In this document: piece after piece, positions 25,201 to 32,252 of the stretch | How the letters are laid out: every line of letters begins with the position of its first letter | Numbering within the stretch: position 1 is the stretch's first letter | Assembly (NCBI GenBank): GCA_012838435.1 | Contig: DUPH01000222.1 | Coordinates: forward strand, 1 to 35,098 | Reading direction: 5' to 3' | Length of the DNA stretch: 35,098 bases | From: Lentisphaerota bacterium | Lineage (GTDB): Bacteria; Verrucomicrobiota; Kiritimatiellia; RFP12; UBA1067 | Notes under the pieces: generated by a model | The model's database searches: none | Seen by the model: the letters and a program-made list of their open reading frames with translations, nothing else | Told to the model about the DNA's origin: nothing | Made by a program: the position numbers and the translations under genes

Positions 25201-26644
25201 CCACATCGAGCCGTCGTGGGCGTATATGGTGGCGCATCCCGAAGAGCAGGAGCGCGGGCTTGACGGACACAGCGATCTTTTCAGTCCCGGCTGGTTCGAT
25301 CTGCTCCTGGATGACGGCGGCGAGATCACGCTTGAGGCGGGGGAGACGGCGGTAAGTAGCGCTCAACGCTCAACGCTCAACGCCCAACATGCAACGCCGA
25401 CGGGTGCGCTGGCGACGATACCGGAAACGCTGTCGCAGGCACTGTCGCTCTACGTGGTGCGGCGCGATGCGCTGAAGACCGTGATCGCGGGATATCCGTG
25501 GTTTCTGGATTGGGGGCGCGACACGCTGATCGTGCTGCGCGGGCTGATCGCCGACGGCCGGCACGATGACGCGCTGGAAATCCTGCGCGAGTTCGGTCGC
25601 TTTGAAGAACGCGGCACATTGCCGAATATCATCCACGGCAACACGGTGGGCAACCGCGACACCTCTGACGCGCCGCTCTGGTTCTGCGTGGCGGCCGGCG
25701 ACCTGATGGAGGCGATGGGCGACCGCAAGGTGCTTGATGTGGCCTGCGGATCGCGTACGCTGCGCGAGGTGCTGGTGTCGATCCTCACGTACTATCGCGA
25801 CGGTACGCCCAACGGCATCCACATGGATCCGGCGAGCGGGCTGATCTACAGTCCGTCGCACTTCACCTGGATGGACACCAACTATCCGGCGGCCACGCCG
25901 CGCGAAGGGTATCCGGTCGAGATTCAGGCGCTCTGGATCGCAAGCCTGCGGCTGGTGGCACGCAAGATCGACGCCGAATGGAACGCGCTGGCCGAACGTG
26001 CGACATCGGCGCTGGCGCGGCTCTACGTGGTCAAGGAGGGGTGGCTGGCGGACTGTCTGCGCGCCAAGGCTGGCGAACCGGCCGAGCGGGCGTTGCAGGA
26101 AGATACGCTGCGCCCGAACCAACTGCTGGCACTCACGCTGGGCGTGCCGCTGGCACCCGAACTGGCACGTACGATGATCAGCGCGTGCGAGCGGCTACTG
26201 GTGCCGGGCGCGATCCGCAGCTTGGCGGATCGACCGGTTTTGGCGGATTGCGCCGTCTGGCACAACGGCACCCTGCTGAACGATCCGCACCGGCCTTATC
26301 AAGGGCGTTATCTGGGCGACGAGGACACGCGGCGCAAACCCGCCTACCACAACGGCACGGCGTGGAGCTGGCCCTTCCCGCTCTACGTCGAGGCGCTGGT
26401 TCAGTTGTACGGCGACTCCGCGCGCGCCACCGGGCTCTCGCTGCTGGGGTCGGCGATCGAACAGTTGAACCGCGGCTGTCTGGGGCATCCGCCGGAGATC
26501 TGCGATGGCGACGCGCCGCACGCGGCACGCGGTTGTTGCGCACAGGCGTGGGGCGTGTCCGAACTGCTACGGGTCTGGCTGCGGATCACGCGAGGTGGAA
26601 AATCTCCGGCAGCTCCGTACAAACCGGGGAGTTGTCGGGGTTGA
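22286..26644 (+). CDS. two-module glycogen debranching enzyme (GH13 + GH133)
   Basis: A 1,452-residue protein that probably moves and hydrolyses alpha-glucan branches. After an N-terminal beta domain comes a GH13 barrel: DLPANHTG (region I), GFRCDAGYMIP with nucleophile Asp329, FMLEGLGG with acid/base Glu358, and HFAETHDNNR with Asp417. A middle part (about 560-1020) has no motif I know. The C-terminal GH133 (amylo-alpha-1,6-glucosidase) module has PWFLDWGRDT (near 1072), GTLPNIIHGNTVGNRDTSDAPLW-type strings, PVEIQALW (near 1212), LRPNQLLAL and YHNGTAWSW. The order resembles the eukaryotic debranching enzyme AGL (about 1,530 residues). No Shine-Dalgarno precedes ATG 22286 or ATG 22301; TATGCT at 22285-22290 would suit the latter. 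A heptamer array encodes the linker near residue 1025. Its 3' end overlaps rhaM by 59 nt. Confidence 0.9.
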   Translation: MLYTTMQQTPSADTPHLKWAGDLFEVTLRLDRPRPGRAVFRTNLGMARVRRRELIASTESGEPVLARDWHDIPMREEAPGVFRVRVPLTEVGIFEGKACFFAEGSSVPEWPAGDNLRIKVGPAHTACANTMYTAFVRQFGAARHRNPSTPELREHEAALDRQGYTVIPPSGTFRDLIRQLDTIMGRQRFRILQLLPVHPVPTTYARMGRYGSAFAALDFFSVDPALAEFDTYATPLDQFRELIDAVHSRGGSLFMDLPANHTGWAATLHTHHPDWFRRRPDGEFISPGAWGVTWADLVELDYSDPRLRAYMAKVFLFWCSQGVDGFRCDAGYMIPVETWTYIVARVRKEFPDTIFMLEGLGGKVEVTEELLTVANLDWAYSELFQTEDRGAFDWYLPRAIPLAERCGPLIHFAETHDNNRLAARGECYARMRVALSALLSHQGAFGITAGVEWFATEKVDVHGASALNWDAPHNQVAEIARLNALLETHPAFGPDTRLRPVQRGDGPFLAVLRDIGTDAATDGSALLVLVNLDCAHPQTAHWDEAAFHGTKAWDLVTGEAFALTPGAGLALAPGRACCLTLCAEDVAAVDAAAAAVVEPAALSRRRRNLMALRVKLHLAAVDNGDDDERFACTCEPDELGAAMTADPDAFCADAPNQLPRRTVWYWPEDQRRQVMLPEGHVLLARADTPFRAELKSGRYTQARERAVRLDDSTWGAFLIVPPYDAALDGTRAEQRSLVMTVFTDAGVQRAVSDLLVLPPAGAARAVSRVSGVRVRNEPDFCTVLSNSAGAMAQARAAWGEVRSQYDCLLAVNPDPRVPADKMIFWTRCRTWLRYRGYSHAIEAACLDAFTTDPAGRFAEWCFKVPCGIGRWVPLRFRLELEPGVNRARLRVSRPAVGACGLDAAQAGLLEADEPVKVIVRPDIEWRSFHHKTKAFMGPEHEWPAAVHPLARGFTFEPTDGMRLGIEATAGAFHIEPSWAYMVAHPEEQERGLDGHSDLFSPGWFDLLLDDGGEITLEAGETAVSSAQRSTLNAQHATPTGALATIPETLSQALSLYVVRRDALKTVIAGYPWFLDWGRDTLIVLRGLIADGRHDDALEILREFGRFEERGTLPNIIHGNTVGNRDTSDAPLWFCVAAGDLMEAMGDRKVLDVACGSRTLREVLVSILTYYRDGTPNGIHMDPASGLIYSPSHFTWMDTNYPAATPREGYPVEIQALWIASLRLVARKIDAEWNALAERATSALARLYVVKEGWLADCLRAKAGEPAERALQEDTLRPNQLLALTLGVPLAPELARTMISACERLLVPGAIRSLADRPVLADCAVWHNGTLLNDPHRPYQGRYLGDEDTRRKPAYHNGTAWSWPFPLYVEALVQLYGDSARATGLSLLGSAIEQLNRGCLGHPPEICDGDAPHAARGCCAQAWGVSELLRVWLRITRGGKSPAAPYKPGSCRG
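25360..25394 (+). repeat. heptamer array CGCTCAA in the debranching-enzyme linker
   Basis: Five 7-bp units: CGCTCAA three times, then CGCCCAA and CATGCAA. They encode the low-complexity linker AQRSTLNAQHA between the GH13 part and the GH133 module. The unit is not a multiple of 3, so gain or loss of one copy would shift frame. The same heptamer recurs near 34213-34229 and at 34471-34505. Confidence 0.8.
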
Positions 26645-26900
26645 CCTCCATCAACGGCGCCATGTAGGCCCACCACTTCTGCATGATCGCGGTCTGCGGC
26701 AATTGAGCGGCGGTGTTTGTCTCGCTGAGCTTCTGCACGGCAAAGAGCGTCAGGCTCTCCTCATCGAGAAAGATCGAGTAGTCGGAGATACCTGCCGCGC
26801 TCAGCGCCTCGGCCAGTTCAGGCCAGATCTCGTCGTGGCGGCGTTTGTACTCGGCGATAGTACCGGGCTTGAGTTTCATCTTAAAGGCGTGTCTGTGCAT
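26586..26900 (-). CDS. rhaM: L-rhamnose mutarotase
   Basis: A 104-residue enzyme interconverting alpha and beta anomers of L-rhamnose; E. coli RhaM is also 104 residues. AFKMKLKPGTIAEYKRRHDEIWPEL carries the catalytic His22, and SDYSIFLDEESLTLFA, QKWWAYM and the hallmark NPDNSPVCTELPEIFHL complete the family pattern. A GGAG lies about 11 nt before the ATG, rather far. It is convergent with the debranching enzyme and overlaps its end. Other rhamnose catabolism genes are not in view; the permease upstream on the same strand could belong to the same unit. Confidence 0.95.
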   Translation of the reverse strand: MHRHAFKMKLKPGTIAEYKRRHDEIWPELAEALSAAGISDYSIFLDEESLTLFAVQKLSETNTAAQLPQTAIMQKWWAYMAPLMEVNPDNSPVCTELPEIFHLA

Positions 26901-26968
26901 AAGTGTGTTATCTCCGTTTAGAGGTTATATCTCACCTGAAAAAGGCCATAAGGCTGGCACGGACATGC

Positions 26969-27019
26969 GGGAGGGGCAAGCGTCTGCTTGCCCTGGACGA
27001 GCAGACGCTCGTCCCTCCC
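26969..27019. repeat. double-hairpin dispersed repeat
   Basis: Two adjacent hairpins, GGGCAAGC-GTCT-GCTTGCCC (26974-26993) and GGACGAGC-AGAC-GCTCGTCC (26995-27014), are framed by GGGAGG and CCTCCC, which can also pair. The loops are complementary to each other. Related sequence lies at 34116-34145. It sits between the permease and rhaM. Confidence 0.75.
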
Positions 27020-27055
27020 CTGTGTGTGGGATCGTCCGCTTCCGTTTCTTTCGTC

Positions 27056-28506
27056 CTAGGCATTGATATCAGATGGGCAGGAGCGCTGAAGGGAACGGCT
27101 CAGCGCGACATAGACGAGTACCGCGACGAACCAACTGGGAAAGCTGACGAAGAAGATCTTGTCCGCGCCGAAGGCCGCCAACAGTCCGACGCTGAAGACA
27201 ACGCTGGCCAGCCAGGCCGCGCCCGCCGCCCAATTCATCGGTAACCGCACATGCTCGGCGATAAACCGCCGCATGCCGAAACGCGGCAACAGCCAGTAAT
27301 CAGCGAAGATCACCGCGCCCATCGGCATCAGGATCATGCCCCACATCGCCACGAATCCCATCAGCTTCATGATCACGACCGGGAAGATCGCGGTGACGCT
27401 GGCCGCGAGTCCAGTGACCAGCGTAACCTTGGCACGCGATGCCTCGGGAACCAGCGCCTGGAAAGCGAGACCCGCGCGGTACAGCGTGGGGTTGGCCGTG
27501 GTCCAGCCGGCGATCACGACAACCAGCAGGCCCAACGCACCGCAGGCGTTGTAAGCCAGCGGACCGGGCAGCACGGCGGTATTGGTCGGATCGGCCTGAA
27601 GCTGAACCGCGTAGAGGGTCGAGGCTGCGATCCACGCCATGAAGTGGCCGAGGTACATCCCCGCCGCCGAAGAGAGCGCATACCACGATTTACGGGCGAA
27701 GCGGAAAAGCGAGAGGTCGGCCATGCCGATATGCCAGACCATGTTGCAGAACCAGGAGAAAAACATTACATGCCAGAACGTGAACTTCACCTGCCCCGGC
27801 TGCGGTTCGCCGCCGGTCCAGATGCGCGTCGAAGCGATCTCCCAGAAGTTGTCGAGTCCGGTCACGCCCATCTTGCGAAAACCGATCACGCCGAAGACCA
27901 CGAACATCACGACCATCAGCGGTGCGACCAGATTGGCGAAGGCAGCCACGACCCGGTAGCCCTTCACCGCCGCAATCGAAAAGAGCACGCCGGTCGCCAA
28001 TACCGCCACAATCCAACCGAAGCCGGTCGGCAGGGTGTCGCTCAACTCCGGCATGCGGAATTTGAAGAAGACCCCAGCACCGTGGCCGACACCGTGATCA
28101 TCGCCCCGGCTTGAACCGTGAACATCACGCCGTTGACGATGTTATAGAACACCACCAGTCTGCGGCCGCAGATCTTTTCGAGGTGGTAGTAGAGCGTCAG
28201 CCGCACGCGCGTGGCGATCGGCGCAGTGAAAAGCGTCCAGCTCAGTACGGCCAGCAGATTGCCGACGAACAGGCCAGCAAAAAAGTCGAACGCACTGACC
28301 CCCGCCGCGAGAAAGAGCGGCCCGATCATCAGCTCCGTCCCGGCGACATGCTCGCCCGCGAACTGCCCCACATAGCTTTTCAACCCCAGCCAAGCGTGCT
28401 CCGGAACCGGCTCCCGCTCATACTCGGCCCCCGAGCTTGTCTCTCCGGCCTCTTCCCGTGCACCCCTTCCAATACTCTGCTTGATTTTGCTCCATCCCAA
28501 TTGCAT
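27056..28506 (-). pseudogene. NCS1-type (cytosine/purine permease-like) transporter, frameshifted
   Basis: The start at ATG 28506 follows AAAGG. The first part runs 154 codons (EHAWLGLKSYVGQFAGEHVAGTELMIGPLFLAAGV and helices with LAVLSWTLFTAPIATRVRLTLYY) and ends in a stop at 28042. The second part (28054 to 27056) continues the same protein with further hydrophobic helices. Adding one base in the run of four G at 28072-28075 restores VLG-VFFKFRMPELSD and one protein of about 483 residues with 10-12 helices. The family is the nucleobase:cation symporters, substrate unknown; the nearby rhamnose mutarotase allows other substrates. A single-base deletion, or a sequencing error, is the cause. Confidence 0.8.
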
Positions 28507-28557
28507 CGCGGTCGCCTTTCATCATTTCTGTTCGATGCCCGGACTCTTCTTCCCTTT

Positions 28558-29383
28558 CTAATTCAGATCGAGAAGTTGCGAGAGACACTTCACAAGTGGT
28601 AGAAAAAAATCTGGAAATTGATCCGGGGCTTGAGGAACCCATTCATTATCGCTGATACTGGCCTGAAGGGTCTTCCCAGGTTTCAATACACTGGTCATGG
28701 CGTGGAGGACGGCCTTGCCCTCATTTTGCCCCTTCGAGCCCAGTTCTGATCCGGGCGGAATCGCGTCTTTGGTGTTCTTAACGACTTGAATAAAGTCGTC
28801 AGCCTTTTTATGCAGGACTGGATAAACACCTTTCGCCCGTTGCAGGAGGAGCGTTTCTAAAGAGCCGCTGCTCTGATTGTCGGGCATAACGAACACGCCA
28901 AACGGACATGTGCCTGTGGTACAAACGCCGACATGTGAAGGGAACGAGTACGTCCCGAGTAATTCATTGTCTTTACTTTTTTCGCCCCACTCAGTTTTCA
29001 GTTTATCAAATTGCTTAGGCAGATTACTGTCTGCATCCAAAATGAAACCAATCGATGACGGGCGAATATCAGTTTTGTCCAGAATTACAATCGCAGAAGA
29101 CACCCCCCCCAACAAGCTTGGAGTCACCTCCAGTAGAAATCAGAACCACACACTGTTCGTCTTTGACATGGAAAGCAGGAACGTCAGAGCGTTTGTGGAT
29201 ATCACGCTCTTCGTTTGTTGGGAATGTCTTAGGAACTAACTCTCGAACCTCGGACGGGATGTTTTCCGAGGGGTTTTCCGGGTTATCCAATTTTCTCTTC
29301 TGTTCAAAACCGAAAGCGCTGAGTAGTCTCTGAACAAAAGCAAGGTCGTGTGCACCTTCAACTGCGATGAGATCGACACGCAT
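28558..29383 (-). CDS. TOPRIM (DUF3226-like) protein split by a frameshift at a G8 tract
   Basis: The ATG at 29383 lies 3 nt after the ATPase stop. The first frame has LIAVEGAHDLAFVQRLLSAF (TOPRIM Glu9) and runs to KLVGGG, then goes out of frame. The second frame resumes VSSAIVILDKTDIRPSS and contains IGFILDADSN, the TOPRIM DxD (about residues 116-118). The frames meet at a run of eight G (complement of 29103-29110); seven would give one 274-residue protein. TOPRIM domains of this kind cut nucleic acid in OLD-type systems. As written the gene yields only a 104-residue N-terminal piece with the Glu but without DxD. Slippage, RNA editing-like polymerase stutter or sequencing error could restore it. 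The region is poorer in G+C than its neighbours. Confidence 0.75.
29103..29110 (-). repeat. G8 homopolymer in the TOPRIM gene
   Basis: Eight G on the coding strand, at the exact junction of the two reading frames of the TOPRIM gene. Such tracts slip readily during replication and transcription. Confidence 0.9.
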
Positions 29384-29386
29384 GGA

Positions 29387-30499
29387 TTACCTGATCTCCA
29401 AGCCACCATGAACCCGAAGGTCTGTCAGCAGGTTATAGTTCAACCGTTTAGCGAGATGATCTTCTTTGCTCAGACGGTACGTGACAAATTCATCGGGCGT
29501 CTCTTTTGCAGATAAGAGCACAGCATCTACAGCCTCAAGGCTGTGAGTTGTTGCAAAAATCTGAATGTGGTTCTCCCGTGCCGCCTTGAACAACCATTTC
29601 ATGATCTCCGGCAAAACGAACGCATGGATGCCGCTCTCGATCTCATCCAAAAGCAAGAGGCCATTTTTGGCTGTAACGAGTCCCGTCACTATGAAAAGCA
29701 CACGCTTCATGCCGTCTCCAAAAACCATGAGCGGCGCCTCGCCAAAATCCTTGTGTTCAACCCTCAGGTAAGGTCGGCGGTTTTCGGACGCAACACTGAT
29801 ACTCTCTATGCCGGAATCAAACATTCGCGCAAGTTCGAGAAGGTCTTTTTGTTGATCGACCTTCAACTTTGAATACTTGTCGGCGCAGCGTTCAGCAAAA
29901 CGGTATTCGAATCCCAAAACTGCGGCCACAGGAAACGCGAATGAATTAGCGCGTCTCCGAATAAAGGGGACGTCTTGCCAAAAACGGCGGGTAACGGACT
30001 CCGCAACGGTCGACGAGCCGTCCTGAGCACGTATAGAGTCCAATTTGATCTCAATCCCCTCATAGGTTCCACCTGTTGCGGGATTAGAGTCTAGGGGTCG
30101 TTTCGCCAAATACCTAAGATCCTCTTCATCTGGCATACCGAAGACAGGTTGAACACTTGCCTTGACCTCTCGGACAGGACATGCCCCAGTACTGGAAAGC
30201 TGAATCGAACCAGAGCTACCAGTATCCGTTTGTTTCGTGTACGGGAACATCCACACCAAACAGTCGTTCAACGAATGGGTCGAAAACAAACGTGAACTTG
30301 TGTTTCTGGCGTTTGCTATTCTAGCCCAATCAGCCGGGTCTTCCGGATTACAAAAGGCTTGCAGGGCCTCAAGCACCGAGGTTTTACCTGAATTGTTGCC
30401 GCCGATCAAAAGGTTGAAGCGCCCCAGCCGCTCAAAAGTCATACCTTGAAGCCCACGGAATGCCCCGATTGTAAAGGAATTAAGATGGTAAGTACTCAT
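29387..30499 (-). CDS. OLD-like AAA/ABC-type ATPase, candidate defence component
   Basis: A 370-residue ATPase of the SMC/OLD type. It starts MSTYHLNSFTIGAFRGLQG with Walker A GGNNSGKTS (33-41). FGDGMKRVLFIVTGLV is the ABC-signature region, NGLLLLDEIESGIHAFVLPEI holds Walker B (Asp285-Glu286) and the D-loop, and ATTHSLEAVDAVL the switch His. It has no TOPRIM domain of its own; that is supplied by the next gene, 3 nt downstream. Split ATPase/TOPRIM pairs are found in anti-phage systems such as PARIS, and fused ones in OLD and Gabija GajA. The ATG at 30499 is chosen; a TTG nine codons earlier is possible. The two genes are probably an operon acquired by transfer. Confidence 0.87.
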   Translation of the reverse strand: MSTYHLNSFTIGAFRGLQGMTFERLGRFNLLIGGNNSGKTSVLEALQAFCNPEDPADWARIANARNTSSRLFSTHSLNDCLVWMFPYTKQTDTGSSGSIQLSSTGACPVREVKASVQPVFGMPDEEDLRYLAKRPLDSNPATGGTYEGIEIKLDSIRAQDGSSTVAESVTRRFWQDVPFIRRRANSFAFPVAAVLGFEYRFAERCADKYSKLKVDQQKDLLELARMFDSGIESISVASENRRPYLRVEHKDFGEAPLMVFGDGMKRVLFIVTGLVTAKNGLLLLDEIESGIHAFVLPEIMKWLFKAARENHIQIFATTHSLEAVDAVLLSAKETPDEFVTYRLSKEDHLAKRLNYNLLTDLRVHGGLEIR

Positions 30500-30620
30500 T
30501 TTGTCTAACCCCGTACCAATCCACAAACACCGTCATCTTAGCGGTTTGAAGTTCAGACGACAATAACCGAAATCGGGCACCCATATCCTCTGCAATCCCC
30601 TCGACCGTGCCACACGGCGC

Positions 30621-31997
30621 TCACTCCTGCGGACGAGCAATCTTGAAGGTCCAGGCGTACTCGCAGGGCAGGGTGCCGGGATTGACCACGGGCGGTTTGA
30701 TCGTGAGCACCCCGTCGCTGCACGTGAACGTGACCGGCAAAGGACTGCCGAGCAGCGAAACCGAGTCGGCCTTGGCGATGTGGTTGACCACCAGCGGCGC
30801 TTGCGGCCAGCGCGCGCAGATCACATAGAGGGCATCCGGTTTCTGAGTGAAATAGACCTTGGTTTCGCGCATGTTCTTGGGACGGTGCCGCCAGGCGGTG
30901 GTGCCGTAAATCGCCTCGCCGTTGACGCTCAGCCAACGCCCCATATCAAGCAGGCGTTCTTCCATAATCACCGGGATGAGGCCGTCGGCCTGCGGACCGA
31001 TATTGAGCAGCAGGTTGCCGCCGCGACTGACCTTCTCGATCAAGGTCTCTACGCACTGTGCACTGGTCATGTAATGCGCGGTGGTCTCAAAACGGTTAAA
31101 GCCGAACGAACCGCCGATGCCGCGGCACTCCTCCCACGGATGCGTGAACTGGGTATCAAGCGAGCTACCCGAATGAACCAGATCGTATTCGGTCGTGTAG
31201 TGGTCGCCATGCTTGCCGCGCGTCTTTTTGCCCCAGCGGTCATTGACCACCACGCTCTCCTTGACCGGCGATTCGTTGTACAGCCAGGCCAAGAAATCGA
31301 CGCTGCGCAGCTCTTCGTCGGAGTAGTCCCACTCGCCGTCGGCCCAGACTATATCGGGCTCGTAGCGCGTGACCAGCTCTTTCATCTGCGGCAGGTTCAT
31401 CTCCGCGACCCACCGGCCGATATTCTCCTTGTAGAGCGGGTTGCCCCACTCGAGCAGCGAGTAGTAGAAGCCCATGCGCAAACCGGCCTGCTTGACCGCC
31501 GCAGTCAGCTCGCCGGCAAGGTCGCGGTGCGGTCCGAGCACCTGCGCGTTCCAGCGCGGGCTGTAAGCGCTCGGCCAAAGCGCGAAGCCGTCGTGGTGCT
31601 TCGACGTAAGCACCACATACCGCGCACCGGACTTCTTGAAGAGATCGGCCCACTGGACAGGATCAAAGTGCTCGGCGCGGAACTGCGTGGCGAAGTCCGC
31701 ATAGGTGACGTTGGTGCCGTAGGTGCGGGCATGGAAGTTGGTGAAGGCCGCGTTGTTGGAGCGCATGCGGTTGTCGTAGTGCTCCGAATACTTGGCGTAG
31801 ACATTGGCCGCGTCGGTCGGCGCGTAGGCCGGTACCGAGTAAACGCCCCAATGGATAAAGATGCCGAACTTGGCCTCCTGCCACCACTGCGGAATCGGGC
31901 GTTTGTCGAGCGACTCCCACTCCGCCTTATACGGTTCAGCGCGCAACGCGAGCGCGGCACAAGCAATAAGAACACACGGCATCAAGTAACGTTTCAT
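30621..31997 (-). CDS. secreted alpha-L-fucosidase, GH29
   Basis: A 458-residue glycoside hydrolase that releases terminal L-fucose from glycans. MKRYLMPCVLIACAALALRA is a signal peptide. KFGIFIHWGVYSVPAY, YVVLTSKHHDGFALWPS and PDIVWADGEWDY are GH29 hallmarks; Asp220 in WADGEWD is the expected nucleophile. NLLLNIGPQADGLIP and GRWLSVNGEAIYGT close the barrel, and a short beta domain follows (about 380-458). GGAGG lies 5 nt before ATG 31997; the frame extends 34 codons further but without support. With rhaM this suggests use of fucose- and rhamnose-containing polysaccharides such as those of algae. No sulfatase or other fucose gene is in view. Confidence 0.95.
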   Translation of the reverse strand: MKRYLMPCVLIACAALALRAEPYKAEWESLDKRPIPQWWQEAKFGIFIHWGVYSVPAYAPTDAANVYAKYSEHYDNRMRSNNAAFTNFHARTYGTNVTYADFATQFRAEHFDPVQWADLFKKSGARYVVLTSKHHDGFALWPSAYSPRWNAQVLGPHRDLAGELTAAVKQAGLRMGFYYSLLEWGNPLYKENIGRWVAEMNLPQMKELVTRYEPDIVWADGEWDYSDEELRSVDFLAWLYNESPVKESVVVNDRWGKKTRGKHGDHYTTEYDLVHSGSSLDTQFTHPWEECRGIGGSFGFNRFETTAHYMTSAQCVETLIEKVSRGGNLLLNIGPQADGLIPVIMEERLLDMGRWLSVNGEAIYGTTAWRHRPKNMRETKVYFTQKPDALYVICARWPQAPLVVNHIAKADSVSLLGSPLPVTFTCSDGVLTIKPPVVNPGTLPCEYAWTFKIARPQE

Positions 31998-32141
31998 AGG
32001 AGCCTCCAAGGTTGTTGCGTATAAACCGATTCCGGTCATACAGGACACAACATAGCTTACACACCCCGGCCCATAGAAACAAGCCCCACGGTAGCACATT
32101 TCGTAATTTCGTAATCGTAATCGGTTGATGACAGGGGTGTG

Positions 32142-32183
32142 AGCCGTCTAAATACCAGCCGTCTAAATACCTGTCCCTTAGTT
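32142..32183 (-). repeat. RAYT-associated repeat copy G with a 15-bp tandem duplication
   Basis: The complement of 32165-32183 is AACTAAGGGACAGGTATTT. AGCCGTCTAAATACC occurs twice in tandem (32142-32156, 32157-32171); the second copy includes the end of the repeat. This is the only copy far (13 kb) from the transposase and lies upstream of the metal-efflux cluster. Confidence 0.8.
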
Positions 32184-32217
32184 GTCACCCGATTACGCGC
32201 AACCCGCATAATCCCTA

Positions 32218-32246
32218 TTGCACGGGAAACGGCGCGTTGATACTAT
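32218..32246 (+). promoter_or_regulatory. putative promoter of the metal-efflux cluster
   Basis: TTGCAC (32218-32223) and TACTAT (32241-32246) are 17 nt apart. The predicted +1 is 32253, the first base of the GTG start of the next gene, so the mRNA may be leaderless. The -35 match is only moderate. Confidence 0.4.
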
Positions 32247-32252
32247 GCCGTT

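Noticed and set aside
22316-25366. long minus-strand open frames of 478 and 501 codons
   Set aside because: They are antisense to the GH13-GH133 enzyme, are rich in Arg and His as shadow frames are, and show no family motif.
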